Shown: positions 8,126 to 16,085 of the stretch, piece by piece
Numbering within the stretch: position 1 is the first letter of the stretch
Layout of the letters: each line of letters starts with the position of its first letter
DNA from: UKL13-2 sp043744255
Lineage (GTDB): Bacteria > Pseudomonadota > Gammaproteobacteria > Burkholderiales > Usitatibacteraceae
Assembly: GCA_043744255.1 (NCBI GenBank)
Contig: JAYTVA010000051.1
Coordinates: 20,163-84,162, forward strand
Reading direction: 5' to 3'
Length of the DNA stretch: 64,000 nt
Made by a program: the position numbers and the translations under genes
Notes under the pieces: model-generated
Databases searched by the model: none
Told to the model about the DNA's origin: nothing
What the model saw: only the letters and a program-made list of their open reading frames with translations

Positions 8126-8632
8126 TCATTTTTTCATGCGCGCCATGGTGTACGCGTCCACAAATTCACCATTGCGAAATGCGTAGCGGCGCAAGGTGCC
8201 TTCGATTTCAAAACCGAATTTTTTGTAGAGCGCGATTGCGGGCGCGTTATCGACGTACACAGTCAATTCGATCCGTGAATATTGCAACCAGTTTTCGGCG
8301 AGATCAATGGCGGCCGCCATCAATTGGGTGCCGACACCCTGGCCGGCGTAGGCGTCGTGTACGGACATGCCAAGACTCGCCGCGTGACGGCGACGCGCGG
8401 CTTTACCCGCCGCGTGCAAACCGAGATTGCCGACGACTTTGCCATCCACCACCGCAACCAGCGAGTGATCGCCCGCTGGGTATTCAGCGAGACGTTTTTT
8501 CCACATCTCGGCTGCGGGCAACGGCAATTGCATGGTGCCGTTGATCGCGTTGGGCTGCGACATGATGTCGCGAATCGCTTCGTAATCGGCGGGCTCGGTG
8601 GCGCGGATGGTGACTGGCATGATCGTGGACAT
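8126..8632 (-). CDS. GNAT-family N-acetyltransferase
   Basis: The protein reads 'MPVTIRATEPADYEAIRDIMSQPNAINGT', then 'SLVAVVDGKVVGNLGLHAA', then the acetyl-CoA binding motif 'LGMSVHDAYAGQGVGTQLMAAAIDLAENWLQYSRIELTVYVDNAPAIALYKKFGFEIEGTLRRYAF'. This is a RimI/PhnO-type GNAT of ordinary size. I chose the ATG at 8632 because the 13 residues upstream are basic and unlike the family; the ATG at 8620 is also possible. The acceptor substrate cannot be predicted. Confidence 0.85.
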   Translation of the reverse strand: MSTIMPVTIRATEPADYEAIRDIMSQPNAINGTMQLPLPAAEMWKKRLAEYPAGDHSLVAVVDGKVVGNLGLHAAGKAARRRHAASLGMSVHDAYAGQGVGTQLMAAAIDLAENWLQYSRIELTVYVDNAPAIALYKKFGFEIEGTLRRYAFRNGEFVDAYTMARMKK

Positions 8633-8761
8633 CGCGTAAAGTCGCCACCCTGCGCGGCGCTTGCGAAGCATCTGACCGCACTGTGACGGATCACAATGAC
8701 CAGCAGATGCTTCGCGTCCGTCCGTTAAGGACGAGCCGCGCGCAGGATGACAGTGGCAGCG

Positions 8762-9865
8762 TTAGGCCGGTGGCAAGGGTGGTGGCACGGCCGCAAACAA
8801 CGCGGCCAATTCCGCGACCTCAGCCGCCTTCGCCCACTGCGCCATACCTGCACGCCAGACCAGCGATTCGCGCTTCAACGCGCCGCTACTGACTTGACCT
8901 TGCAGCGTCCCCATATCGAACGGCCCGGCTTGCGCGCCATTGACCGCGACATGAAAGGTCATCTGCGGCGGCAGTGGCGGGGGCGCTGCGGCCGTGGTGG
9001 CTGCCATCGCGCCGCCCATTTGTCCGGCCATGTTGGTGCCCATGGCGAAACCAGCACCCAAGCCCATGCCGGCACCGGCAGCGCTATTGGGCGTCGTGGC
9101 AGCATCATGGATTGAACTCGCGGTTTCGTACTGTGTATACGCTTGCAGGTTACCGACAGCGGCGATGGCACCGCGCTTGTCGATGGCCTTTTCCACTTCT
9201 TCGGGCAGGCCAACATCCTGCACCTGCACTTCGACCAGTTCGAGACCCATCGCTTCGAAATCGGGCGAGATGCGCTCGCGTAGCATCTGCCCCATCAGCG
9301 AGACCTTGGCTTCGAGGTCGATGATGCTCAGACCCAATTCCGGCATGACTTCCTTGATGCGCAAACCGATTTTGCCGCGCAGATTTTCTTGAATCTGGTC
9401 GGTGGTGAATCGGCCCTCGGTACCAGAAATGTCTTTGATGAAAATACCGGGATCCTTGATGCGAATAGCGTAGATGCCAAACGCTGTCGCGCGCACGATG
9501 CCGAACTCTTTGTCGCGCATCGTTGCTGGGCCCGGCGTGCCCCACTTCATGTCGGTGAATTTGCGTGCGCTGACGAAATACACTTCAGCTTTGAACGGCG
9601 ATTCAAAGCCGTATTTCCAGCCTTTGAGGGTCGCGAGAATCGGCATGTTTTGCGTGTTGAGCGTGTACATGCCGGGTTTGTACACGTCGGCAATTTGCCC
9701 CTCGTTGATGAACACCGCCATCTGGCCTTCGCGCACGGTGAGCTTGGCACCGTATTTGATTTCGTTGTTCATCCGCTCAAAGCGGTAGACCAGCGTATTG
9801 TTGGAATCATCCAGCCACTGGATGATGTCAATGAGTTCGCCCGTTAATTTCTTAAACAAATCCAT
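8762..9865 (-). CDS. SPFH-domain protein with C-terminal GYF_2 domain
   Basis: The start at 9865 has AAGGAGAG seven bases upstream. Residues about 30-250 form an SPFH/band-7 region of the YdjI ('virion core protein-like') type: 'LTVREGQMAVFINEGQIADVYKPGMYTLNTQNMPILATLKGW' and 'GLELVEVQVQDVGLPEEVEKAIDKR'. A Gly/Ala/Met-rich low-complexity stretch ('GAGMGLGAGFAMGTNMAGQMGG') and a Pro linker follow. The last about 60 residues are a GYF_2 domain ('FHVAVNGAQAGPFDMGTLQGQV...SLVWRAGMAQWAKAAEV'), a likely peptide-binding module. There is no obvious membrane segment. SPFH proteins build large oligomers at membranes, and the zinc-ribbon membrane protein nearby is a candidate partner. Confidence 0.88.
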   Translation of the reverse strand: MDLFKKLTGELIDIIQWLDDSNNTLVYRFERMNNEIKYGAKLTVREGQMAVFINEGQIADVYKPGMYTLNTQNMPILATLKGWKYGFESPFKAEVYFVSARKFTDMKWGTPGPATMRDKEFGIVRATAFGIYAIRIKDPGIFIKDISGTEGRFTTDQIQENLRGKIGLRIKEVMPELGLSIIDLEAKVSLMGQMLRERISPDFEAMGLELVEVQVQDVGLPEEVEKAIDKRGAIAAVGNLQAYTQYETASSIHDAATTPNSAAGAGMGLGAGFAMGTNMAGQMGGAMAATTAAAPPPLPPQMTFHVAVNGAQAGPFDMGTLQGQVSSGALKRESLVWRAGMAQWAKAAEVAELAALFAAVPPPLPPA

Positions 9866-10017
9866 GTAGTGCTCTCCTTCGAAAGAGTCTCAACCACTGC
9901 AAAATGAGCGTTCAATGCTCGTAAGTGCACGGGTGCTGCACCGTGCTGGATAATCACGTTACCACGATTGCGCCATTTCTGGCGTGACCCAAAAGCGACA
10001 CCTCCGCGAGCCCACAT

Positions 10018-10824
10018 ATGTTGACGACTGTTACCGAAATCAAGATCTTCCCGGTGAAATCTTTGCATGGGATTTCGCTGCCGCGTAGCGCGGTCACCAC
10101 GCGCGGGCTGGCGCATGATCGGCGCTTTATGTTGATTGACAGCGATCATACATTTTTGACGCAGCGTGAACAGCCGCTGCTGGCGAGCATCGACACTGCG
10201 ATTCATGGCGGCGCGCTGACGTTTACTTCTGCCTTGGGTGATAGCGTGAGCGTGCCGTTAACGCCTCCGCTGCGCCCGACGCGCACGGTCACGGTCTGGT
10301 CAAGCCACGTGCATGCACATACCGTTTCGGCGGAAGCGGATGAGTTTTTTTCCGAACAACTCGGTGTGGATGCGCGGCTGGTGTACATGCCGGACACGTC
10401 GGAGCGCCGCGTTAATCCTGGCTTTGCGAAGAACTGCGAGATTGTGAGCTTTGCTGATGGCTATCCCTTGCTGATCGCGTCTGAGGAATCGCTTGCTGAT
10501 TTGAATGCGCGCATTGTGGCGAGTGGCGGTAAGCCAGTGACGATGGATCGCTTTCGCGCGAATGTGGTGGTGGCGGGTTGCGCGGCGTTTGCCGAAGAAA
10601 CGTGGCGCGAATTTAGTATTGGTAGCACGGGTTTTCGCGGTGCGAAGCCGTGTACGCGGTGTCAGGTTACGACGACCGATCAACGGTCTGGCGAAGTATT
10701 GGGGCCGGAGCCATTGCGCACACTCGCGACATATCGCGATTCGCCGAGTGGGGTGCGGTTTGGGATGAATTTGTTGGTGACGCGGGTGGGGGAGTTGGGC
10801 GTTGGGGATGCGTTGGTGCTGTAG
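10018..10824 (+). CDS. MOSC-domain protein (YcbX/mARC-like molybdenum-cofactor protein)
   Basis: The N-terminal MOSC beta-barrel is clear ('VTEIKIFPVKSLHGISLPRSAVTTRGLAHDRRFMLID'). The MOSC domain follows, with 'RFRANVVVAGCAAFAEETWREFSIG' and the cofactor-ligating 'FRGAKPCTRCQVTTTD'. YcbX and mARC enzymes use Moco to reduce N-hydroxylated compounds. The 268-residue length is normal for the form lacking the extra C-terminal ferredoxin domain of YcbX, so an external electron donor is expected. It is transcribed away from the SPFH gene; the 152-base gap must hold both promoters. Confidence 0.88.
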   Translation: MLTTVTEIKIFPVKSLHGISLPRSAVTTRGLAHDRRFMLIDSDHTFLTQREQPLLASIDTAIHGGALTFTSALGDSVSVPLTPPLRPTRTVTVWSSHVHAHTVSAEADEFFSEQLGVDARLVYMPDTSERRVNPGFAKNCEIVSFADGYPLLIASEESLADLNARIVASGGKPVTMDRFRANVVVAGCAAFAEETWREFSIGSTGFRGAKPCTRCQVTTTDQRSGEVLGPEPLRTLATYRDSPSGVRFGMNLLVTRVGELGVGDALVL

Positions 10825-10851
10825 GATTTTCGCAGCAGACTTGTAGCATGA

Positions 10852-10912
10852 GTGGAGCGTAGCGATACCCATCAGAATGTAACGAAGGATGATGGGTATC
10901 GCTACGCTCCAC
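10852..10912. repeat. 23-bp perfect inverted repeat (REP-like hairpin)
   Basis: Arms 10852-10874 and 10890-10912 are perfect inverted copies, with a 15-base loop. The arm contains GGAGCGTAGCGATACCCATC. It lies between the converging MOSC and RND genes and could terminate both. Sequences of the type 'GGGTATCGCTACGCTCCACCCATCCTACG' are known as dispersed extragenic repeats in many proteobacteria. Confidence 0.8.
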
Positions 10913-10979
10913 CCATCCTACGATCAAACGTGCGGGATGATTGCCATACCCCGTCAAACTCCCCCATTCACGGGTATCT

Positions 10980-13325
10980 TCAGGCAGTCTTGGTTTTTTC
11001 GTGATGGGGCAACAAGAACGCACCCAACGCCGGCAACAAGAACACTGTTCCTATCATGTTCAAGAAAAACATGAACGCGAGCAAGATGCCCATGTCGGCT
11101 TGAAACTTGAGCGCTGACATGACCCAGGTGGCGACACCGAGGGTCATTGTCACCGCTGTGAAGATCATCGCGGTGCCACGCTCTTTGAGCGCTTCATAAA
11201 ACGCGTCGGCGAGCGACATGCCTTCAGCCAAAAACACCTCGATACGATCATAAAGATAAATACCGTAATCCACGCCCACGCCCACACCGAGCGCGATCAC
11301 GGGTAGCGTGGAGACTTTCAAACCGATGCTCAATGCGGGCATCAGCGCCTCACACAAAATCGAGACGATGGCGAGCGGGATCAAGATGCACATGGTTGCG
11401 CGCAGGCTGCGGAAGGTGATGAGGCACATCAACAGCAGCGCGCCAAAAATAGCCGCGTGCATTTCGTAGCGCGCTTTATCGACAGCTTCGTTGGTGGCGG
11501 CCATTACACCGATGTTGCCGGTGGCGAGTTTGAATTCGATTTTGTCGCTGTTGTTTTCGGCAGCGAAATTCTTGACCTCTGCCACCAGCCGCTTAATGCT
11601 GGCGCCCTGCTGATCGGTGGTGCTAATCAACACTTGCATTGCTGAGCAATCGGGGTTCAATAGCCCCGTGCCGGTATCGACCGGCGTAACGCTTTGTGCG
11701 AGTACCTGCGCGTCGCGCGGCAGTTGCCGCCAGCGCAAATTGCCTTCGTTGTAACCGGCGTTGATTGTTTTCGCGACCCCAGGCAACGACGTGACCGACT
11801 GCGTGCCTTCGACGTTTTGCATGTACCAGTCGAATTTTTCAATGGTGGTCATGACCTCGTAATTGGTGCAGGCACCCGGCACGTCTTTGGTCTGCGCAAC
11901 CACACCGAGCGTGTTGACGCCGATCGCAAATTTTCTCACGATCATGTCGTTGTCCGCGTTGTAGCGCGAATCGCTGCGTAATTCGGGCACGCCAGAGCCA
12001 TAGTCTCCCACGCGCAGTTTGCTGGCCTGCATGAAACCTGCAACCAGTACCAAGGCGCTGGCCACGATTACCCAGAGCGCATGTTTGCGATCAGCGAACC
12101 TGGAGGCCCAGCGCCACATGCGATTGACGCGGCCTTCCTGCTCCGCCTCTTTTGCCGCGACGCGCGGCGAAATTTTTAGGTACGAGAGCAGAATCGGCAG
12201 CAACATTTTGTTAGTGATGATCATCCACGCGACACCTAAGGACGCGGTGATACCCAACTCGCGCACGATGTCGATGGGGATCAGCATGATGACTGCGAAG
12301 CCCAGCACGTTGGTCAGTAACGCAAGCGTGCCCGGCACAAACAGTTTTGCGAACGAGCGTTTGGCCGCGTTCAAACTATCCTGCCCAGACACGACTTCAC
12401 GTTCCCATGTTTTGGTCATTTGCACCGCGTGCGATACGCCGATGGAAAATATCAGGAATGGCACAAGGATCGACAGCGGATCGATACCGAAGCCAATGAT
12501 CGGCAAGGTGCCGAGCAGCCACAACACCGGCATCATCGCCACCACCAGTGCTACCAAGGTCAGCTTCACATCTTTGACGAACCAAAACATGAGCGCAGCG
12601 GTAATCAGAAACGCGACGCCAAAAAATGTCACCACGCCGCGCGCGCCACTGGCGATGTCGCCGACCGCTTTCGCGAAGCCGATGATGTGGACGGTATGGG
12701 TGGGTGATTCGTATTTAGCGCGGAGTTCGTCGAGCTTTTTGGATAGCTCGAAGTAGTTCAGTTTCTCGATTTTTCCGTCGCCCTTTGGAATAAATTCGAG
12801 CAGCACCGCCGACACCAGCGCGCCCGTGAAGTCCGACGCCACCGTGCGCCCGACTTCGTTCGATTTCTGCACATTGCTACGCACTTTGGCGAGATCAGCA
12901 TCCGTTCCTTGAAAGGTCGCGGGGATCACGTTACCACCGGCGAAACCTTCTTCAACCACCTCAATGAAGCGCGTGTTAGGCGTAAACAGTGAACGTACGC
13001 TGGGCTTTTCGACGCCATCGAGACCCATGATGTCGTCGGTCATACCCTTCAATTTCGCCATGAATTCTTTGTTGTAGATATCGCCGTCTTTTTGCACCAG
13101 AGCCACCGCGATCCGGTTCGCGCCGCCGAACACGGATTCGTAATCTTTGTAGACCTTCATGTACGGGTGCGTGAGCGGCACCATTTTGTTGAAGCCCGCA
13201 TCGACCTTGAGTTGGCTCGCGAGAAACGCAAAGACGCAAGTCATGATCGCAAACACGATCAACCACATCTTGCGGTTATTGAACGTGAGTGCGGAAAATT
13301 TGCTGATGAAGTTTTGTAGTTTCAT
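10980..13325 (-). CDS. RND/MMPL-type inner membrane transporter
   Basis: A 781-residue protein with two repeats, each a single N-terminal membrane helix, a large periplasmic domain and a bundle of five or more helices. The helix-4-like segments read 'LIFSIGVSHAVQMTK' in the first half and 'LGVGVGVDYGIYLYDR' in the second. The Asp expected for proton coupling is present only in the second half, with His in the first. It is closer to the MMPL/HpnN lipid-transporter branch than to AcrB-like pumps. It is the last gene of the DUF1302-DUF1329-YCF48-RND series and starts 34 bases after the YCF48-like stop. The substrate is probably hydrophobic; direction is unknown. Confidence 0.88.
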   Translation of the reverse strand: MKLQNFISKFSALTFNNRKMWLIVFAIMTCVFAFLASQLKVDAGFNKMVPLTHPYMKVYKDYESVFGGANRIAVALVQKDGDIYNKEFMAKLKGMTDDIMGLDGVEKPSVRSLFTPNTRFIEVVEEGFAGGNVIPATFQGTDADLAKVRSNVQKSNEVGRTVASDFTGALVSAVLLEFIPKGDGKIEKLNYFELSKKLDELRAKYESPTHTVHIIGFAKAVGDIASGARGVVTFFGVAFLITAALMFWFVKDVKLTLVALVVAMMPVLWLLGTLPIIGFGIDPLSILVPFLIFSIGVSHAVQMTKTWEREVVSGQDSLNAAKRSFAKLFVPGTLALLTNVLGFAVIMLIPIDIVRELGITASLGVAWMIITNKMLLPILLSYLKISPRVAAKEAEQEGRVNRMWRWASRFADRKHALWVIVASALVLVAGFMQASKLRVGDYGSGVPELRSDSRYNADNDMIVRKFAIGVNTLGVVAQTKDVPGACTNYEVMTTIEKFDWYMQNVEGTQSVTSLPGVAKTINAGYNEGNLRWRQLPRDAQVLAQSVTPVDTGTGLLNPDCSAMQVLISTTDQQGASIKRLVAEVKNFAAENNSDKIEFKLATGNIGVMAATNEAVDKARYEMHAAIFGALLLMCLITFRSLRATMCILIPLAIVSILCEALMPALSIGLKVSTLPVIALGVGVGVDYGIYLYDRIEVFLAEGMSLADAFYEALKERGTAMIFTAVTMTLGVATWVMSALKFQADMGILLAFMFFLNMIGTVFLLPALGAFLLPHHEKTKTA

Positions 13326-13359
13326 GGGCGTTAGTCAGTCGATCAGCGATGAGAGGAAA

Positions 13360-14355
13360 TTATTTCGGCGTGGCAGGTGCTGCCGTCAGCGAAACGCTAC
13401 GCGCACCGATTTCACCTAGAACTAGGAGCGAATTCGCATTGCCCGGTACCGGCTGCGCGATGCCTTTGGTGGAACCAGTGGCGATGGGCGTAAACGTGAC
13501 GCCGTGATCGCGCGAGACGAGCGCGGTGCCTGCCAGACCCGCTAGCACCAGCGCGCCGTTGGCTAACCTTGTTGAGCCCAGCAGCGATGCGGTCGAGGTG
13601 TTGTCGATCTGTTTCCATTCCTTCAAAGTGGCGTCGGCACTGCGATAGATGCGTCCGCGCAGGCCGTGAATAATCACGCTGCCGTCAGTCGCCAACAGCG
13701 CGCCGAAATACGAGCCCTTATACGGCGACTCCAGCTTCGCCCAGGTTTTGCCCGCGTCATCGGATTTGAGTAGCGTGCCGGCCTCCCCGACGATCAATAG
13801 TTTTCCATCGCCAAGGCTGGTGATCGCGTTGAGATGCTTATCGTCATCAAAAATTTTGCGCGAACTCCAGGTTTTTCCAGCATCGCTGGTTTCGTAAAAG
13901 GCGCTGTAGGCACCGATTGCAAAGCCCACGTTCGCGTCAACGAAGAGGATATCCATCAACGGCTTGTTTTCGGTGGGCGCCGCGAATGCCTGTGTCCAGG
14001 TCTTGCCTTCGTCAGCGCTCTTCAAAATCACCGCATCGTGCCCCACCGCCCAGCCATTCTTGCCGTCAGCAAAATAGACCGCATTGAGCATCGGCAATTT
14101 CGGCGGCGTCGCCGCGCGCATCCACGATTCGCCATTGTTGTCGGAGTAGACAATGTAGCCGCGATCACCGACTGCCACCACGCGATTGCCGACGCGTGTG
14201 CCATCGGTAAGCAGCAAGCGCGACATGGTTTGCTTGGAGAGCGCGCCGCTGGCGGGCAATACCGCTGTCGCCGTCGGGGCTTGCGCATGAATATGGAAAC
14301 CGGATGTAGCGGAAGCAAGTGCGACCGCCACCAACAGAATCGTTCTCAGAGCCAT
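13360..14355 (-). CDS. exported YCF48-like beta-propeller (Asp-box repeats)
   Basis: A signal peptide (MALRTILLVAVALASATSGFHIHA) precedes about 300 residues with repeated Asp-box motifs: SDNNGESW, SADEGKTW, TSDAGKTW, SDDAGKTW and SRDHGVTF, spaced some 40-50 residues apart as propeller blades. The family takes its name from the photosystem II assembly factor YCF48, but non-photosynthetic bacteria carry it beside RND transporters. Here it is probably a periplasmic accessory or scaffold for the RND protein encoded 34 bases downstream. The DUF1329 gene ends 168 bases upstream, with a terminator-like hairpin between. Confidence 0.85.
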   Translation of the reverse strand: MALRTILLVAVALASATSGFHIHAQAPTATAVLPASGALSKQTMSRLLLTDGTRVGNRVVAVGDRGYIVYSDNNGESWMRAATPPKLPMLNAVYFADGKNGWAVGHDAVILKSADEGKTWTQAFAAPTENKPLMDILFVDANVGFAIGAYSAFYETSDAGKTWSSRKIFDDDKHLNAITSLGDGKLLIVGEAGTLLKSDDAGKTWAKLESPYKGSYFGALLATDGSVIIHGLRGRIYRSADATLKEWKQIDNTSTASLLGSTRLANGALVLAGLAGTALVSRDHGVTFTPIATGSTKGIAQPVPGNANSLLVLGEIGARSVSLTAAPATPK

Positions 14356-14403
14356 GATGTGACTTTCGTTGTTATGCTGGACGGAACAGACTCATTAAAA
14401 CAC

Positions 14404-14440
14404 TTGGGGGCACGACGCGGGTAAATGCGTGTGCCCCCAA
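14404..14440 (-). terminator. intercistronic terminator-like hairpin between DUF1329 and YCF48-like genes
   Basis: TTGGGGGCAC (14404-14413) and GTGCCCCCAA (14431-14440) form a perfect 10-bp stem. Inner ACGC/GCGT pairs extend it past a one-base bulge. In the minus direction the stem is followed by GTGTTTTAAT, a short T-run. It probably reduces transcription into the YCF48-RND genes, or protects the upstream message. Confidence 0.65.
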
Positions 14441-14523
14441 CTTGCTACAGACGAGAATCGCTAGGTGAATGGCGTTCTCATTGGTACCAGACCATCATTT
14501 GCTTATGGCTGATCACTTCTCGC

Positions 14524-15870
14524 TTACCGGGTGCCAACGCCTCGCAAATTCTGCGGCGTGTAGTCGGCGGGCGTGCGCTTGATCGGTTCGTAAATCTTGC
14601 TCTCTTCTGAGCGGAGACCCATCGCGATGTAGCGGCGTGATTGCAGATCATGATGGACTTCAACAGTGCCATACCACATCGGAACGTTGTACCAGTTCTC
14701 GCTGTGCTGCTCGGCAAAGCGCCAGAGTTGGCCGCGACCGTCGTACTTGTCGACCATCACGACTGCCCAGCTATCTTCATCCAAATAGAAGGTGCGCTTG
14801 GAGTAGATGTGGCTGGTGCCCGACTTTAGCGTCGCGTCAATCACCCACACGCGATGCAACTCGTAGCGCGCGAGGTCCTGATTGATGTGACCTTTCTTGA
14901 GGAGGTCGCTGTACTTAAGTTTGGAATCCGACAGCTTGTAAGAGTTGTACGGAATGTACATTTCTTTTTTGCCGACCAGCTTCCAGTCGTAGCGGTCGGT
15001 CGCACCGTTGAACATGCCGAAGTCGTCGTTCGTACGCAGGCCGTCTGCGGCCGTGCCGGGATTGTCATAGGCCACTTCCGGGGCGAGGCGCACGCGGCGC
15101 TGACCGGGGTTGTAGGTCCATGCCGAACGCGGCTCTTTGGCTTGATCGACAGTCTCGTGTACCAGCAAGATCGAGCCGGCCAAACGCGCAGGTGCGGTCG
15201 TGACTTGCAGGTAGTTCAGCTTTTTGTTTGGCTCACGATCAGCCGTCTTTTTGGAGAGATTGCCATACGAGGTATCGTATTCGTATTCGAATTTCACTGG
15301 CGCAAAATCCCCGTTGGCCGTGACGGCAGCTTGCGCCCAATTCATCGCGTAAGTGTCGCCGACATAGCGTACGAGATGGTTCCAGATCGCTTCCGTACCG
15401 GTCTTGGGTGTGGGAAATGGAATGCCGCCGGTACAACCGACGACACCATTACCACCCGCAGCGAGCTTGGCTTTGGCCGCGCAATCTTTCGTTTCGGCGT
15501 AATGCCCAGCCGGGAACGCGGCGCTGCGATGCGCCGGGTAGACATTCAATTTGTAATCGGGATATTGCTTCAACATCGCCAGTTGGCCGGGTGCCAGTTG
15601 GTCTTTGTATTTGTCGGCGTTGCCTGCATTAATGGTAAAAAGCGGCTTATCGGACGCATATGGGTCAGGATAATGACCACCGGGTTTGTACCCAGCGATT
15701 GGCTTGGTAATCCCACCATCCCACGCGGGGATCGTGCCTGCTGCATTAGCATTTTTCTCAGCGCCGAGCGGCGTGAGATCGCCACCAGCGAGCTGCGCAT
15801 AGGCTGCAGTGCTGATCGCCAGTGCGCCCAACGTTGCTGACACCAGCATCGTCAATGATTTCGTTTTCAT
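14524..15870 (-). CDS. DUF1329 exported protein
   Basis: The start at 15870 is set by a strong GGAGGAAACAG site and the signal peptide MKTKSLTMLVSATLGALAISTAAYAQ. The mature protein (about 420 residues) opens 'LAGGDLTPLGAEKNANAAGTIPAWDGGI' and contains 'YPAHRSAAFPAGHY' and 'RRVRLAPEVAYDNPGTAADGLRTNDDFGMFNGATDRYDWKLVGKKEMYIPYNSY', which I recognise as DUF1329. The beta-rich body could be a periplasmic lipid carrier of LolA/LolB type, but that is inference. The gene sits between the DUF1302 and YCF48-like genes. Confidence 0.87.
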   Translation of the reverse strand: MKTKSLTMLVSATLGALAISTAAYAQLAGGDLTPLGAEKNANAAGTIPAWDGGITKPIAGYKPGGHYPDPYASDKPLFTINAGNADKYKDQLAPGQLAMLKQYPDYKLNVYPAHRSAAFPAGHYAETKDCAAKAKLAAGGNGVVGCTGGIPFPTPKTGTEAIWNHLVRYVGDTYAMNWAQAAVTANGDFAPVKFEYEYDTSYGNLSKKTADREPNKKLNYLQVTTAPARLAGSILLVHETVDQAKEPRSAWTYNPGQRRVRLAPEVAYDNPGTAADGLRTNDDFGMFNGATDRYDWKLVGKKEMYIPYNSYKLSDSKLKYSDLLKKGHINQDLARYELHRVWVIDATLKSGTSHIYSKRTFYLDEDSWAVVMVDKYDGRGQLWRFAEQHSENWYNVPMWYGTVEVHHDLQSRRYIAMGLRSEESKIYEPIKRTPADYTPQNLRGVGTR

Positions 15871-16039
15871 CTGTTTCCTCCAGAATGGTTGTTGCACATT
15901 TCAAAATAGCCGAATCAAAAAATTTTCCGACCTCAGTCGCAATCTGCTGTTGCGTGCTGCTGGTAATTTCACGCCTTCACTCTTTCGCGCTGTACTGCAT
16001 TCATGCGGCGCTGTGACTACCTAACGCGGCAATTTCAAA

Positions 16040-16076
16040 CCCGCTGACAGGTGGCTATACACCAACCGTCAGCGGG
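16040..16076 (-). terminator. hairpin downstream of the DUF1302 gene
   Basis: CCCGCTGAC (16040-16048) and GTCAGCGGG (16068-16076) form a 9-bp stem just after the DUF1302 stop. In the minus direction it is followed by TTTGAAATT. It is a likely partial terminator or a message-stabilising structure before the DUF1329 gene. Confidence 0.6.
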
Positions 16077-16085
16077 CGCCGTCGA

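Noticed and set aside
14854..15840. 328-codon open frame on the plus strand
   Set aside because: Lies entirely antisense to the DUF1329 gene, which has a signal peptide and strong ribosome site; long antisense frames are expected from the codon bias at this GC content.
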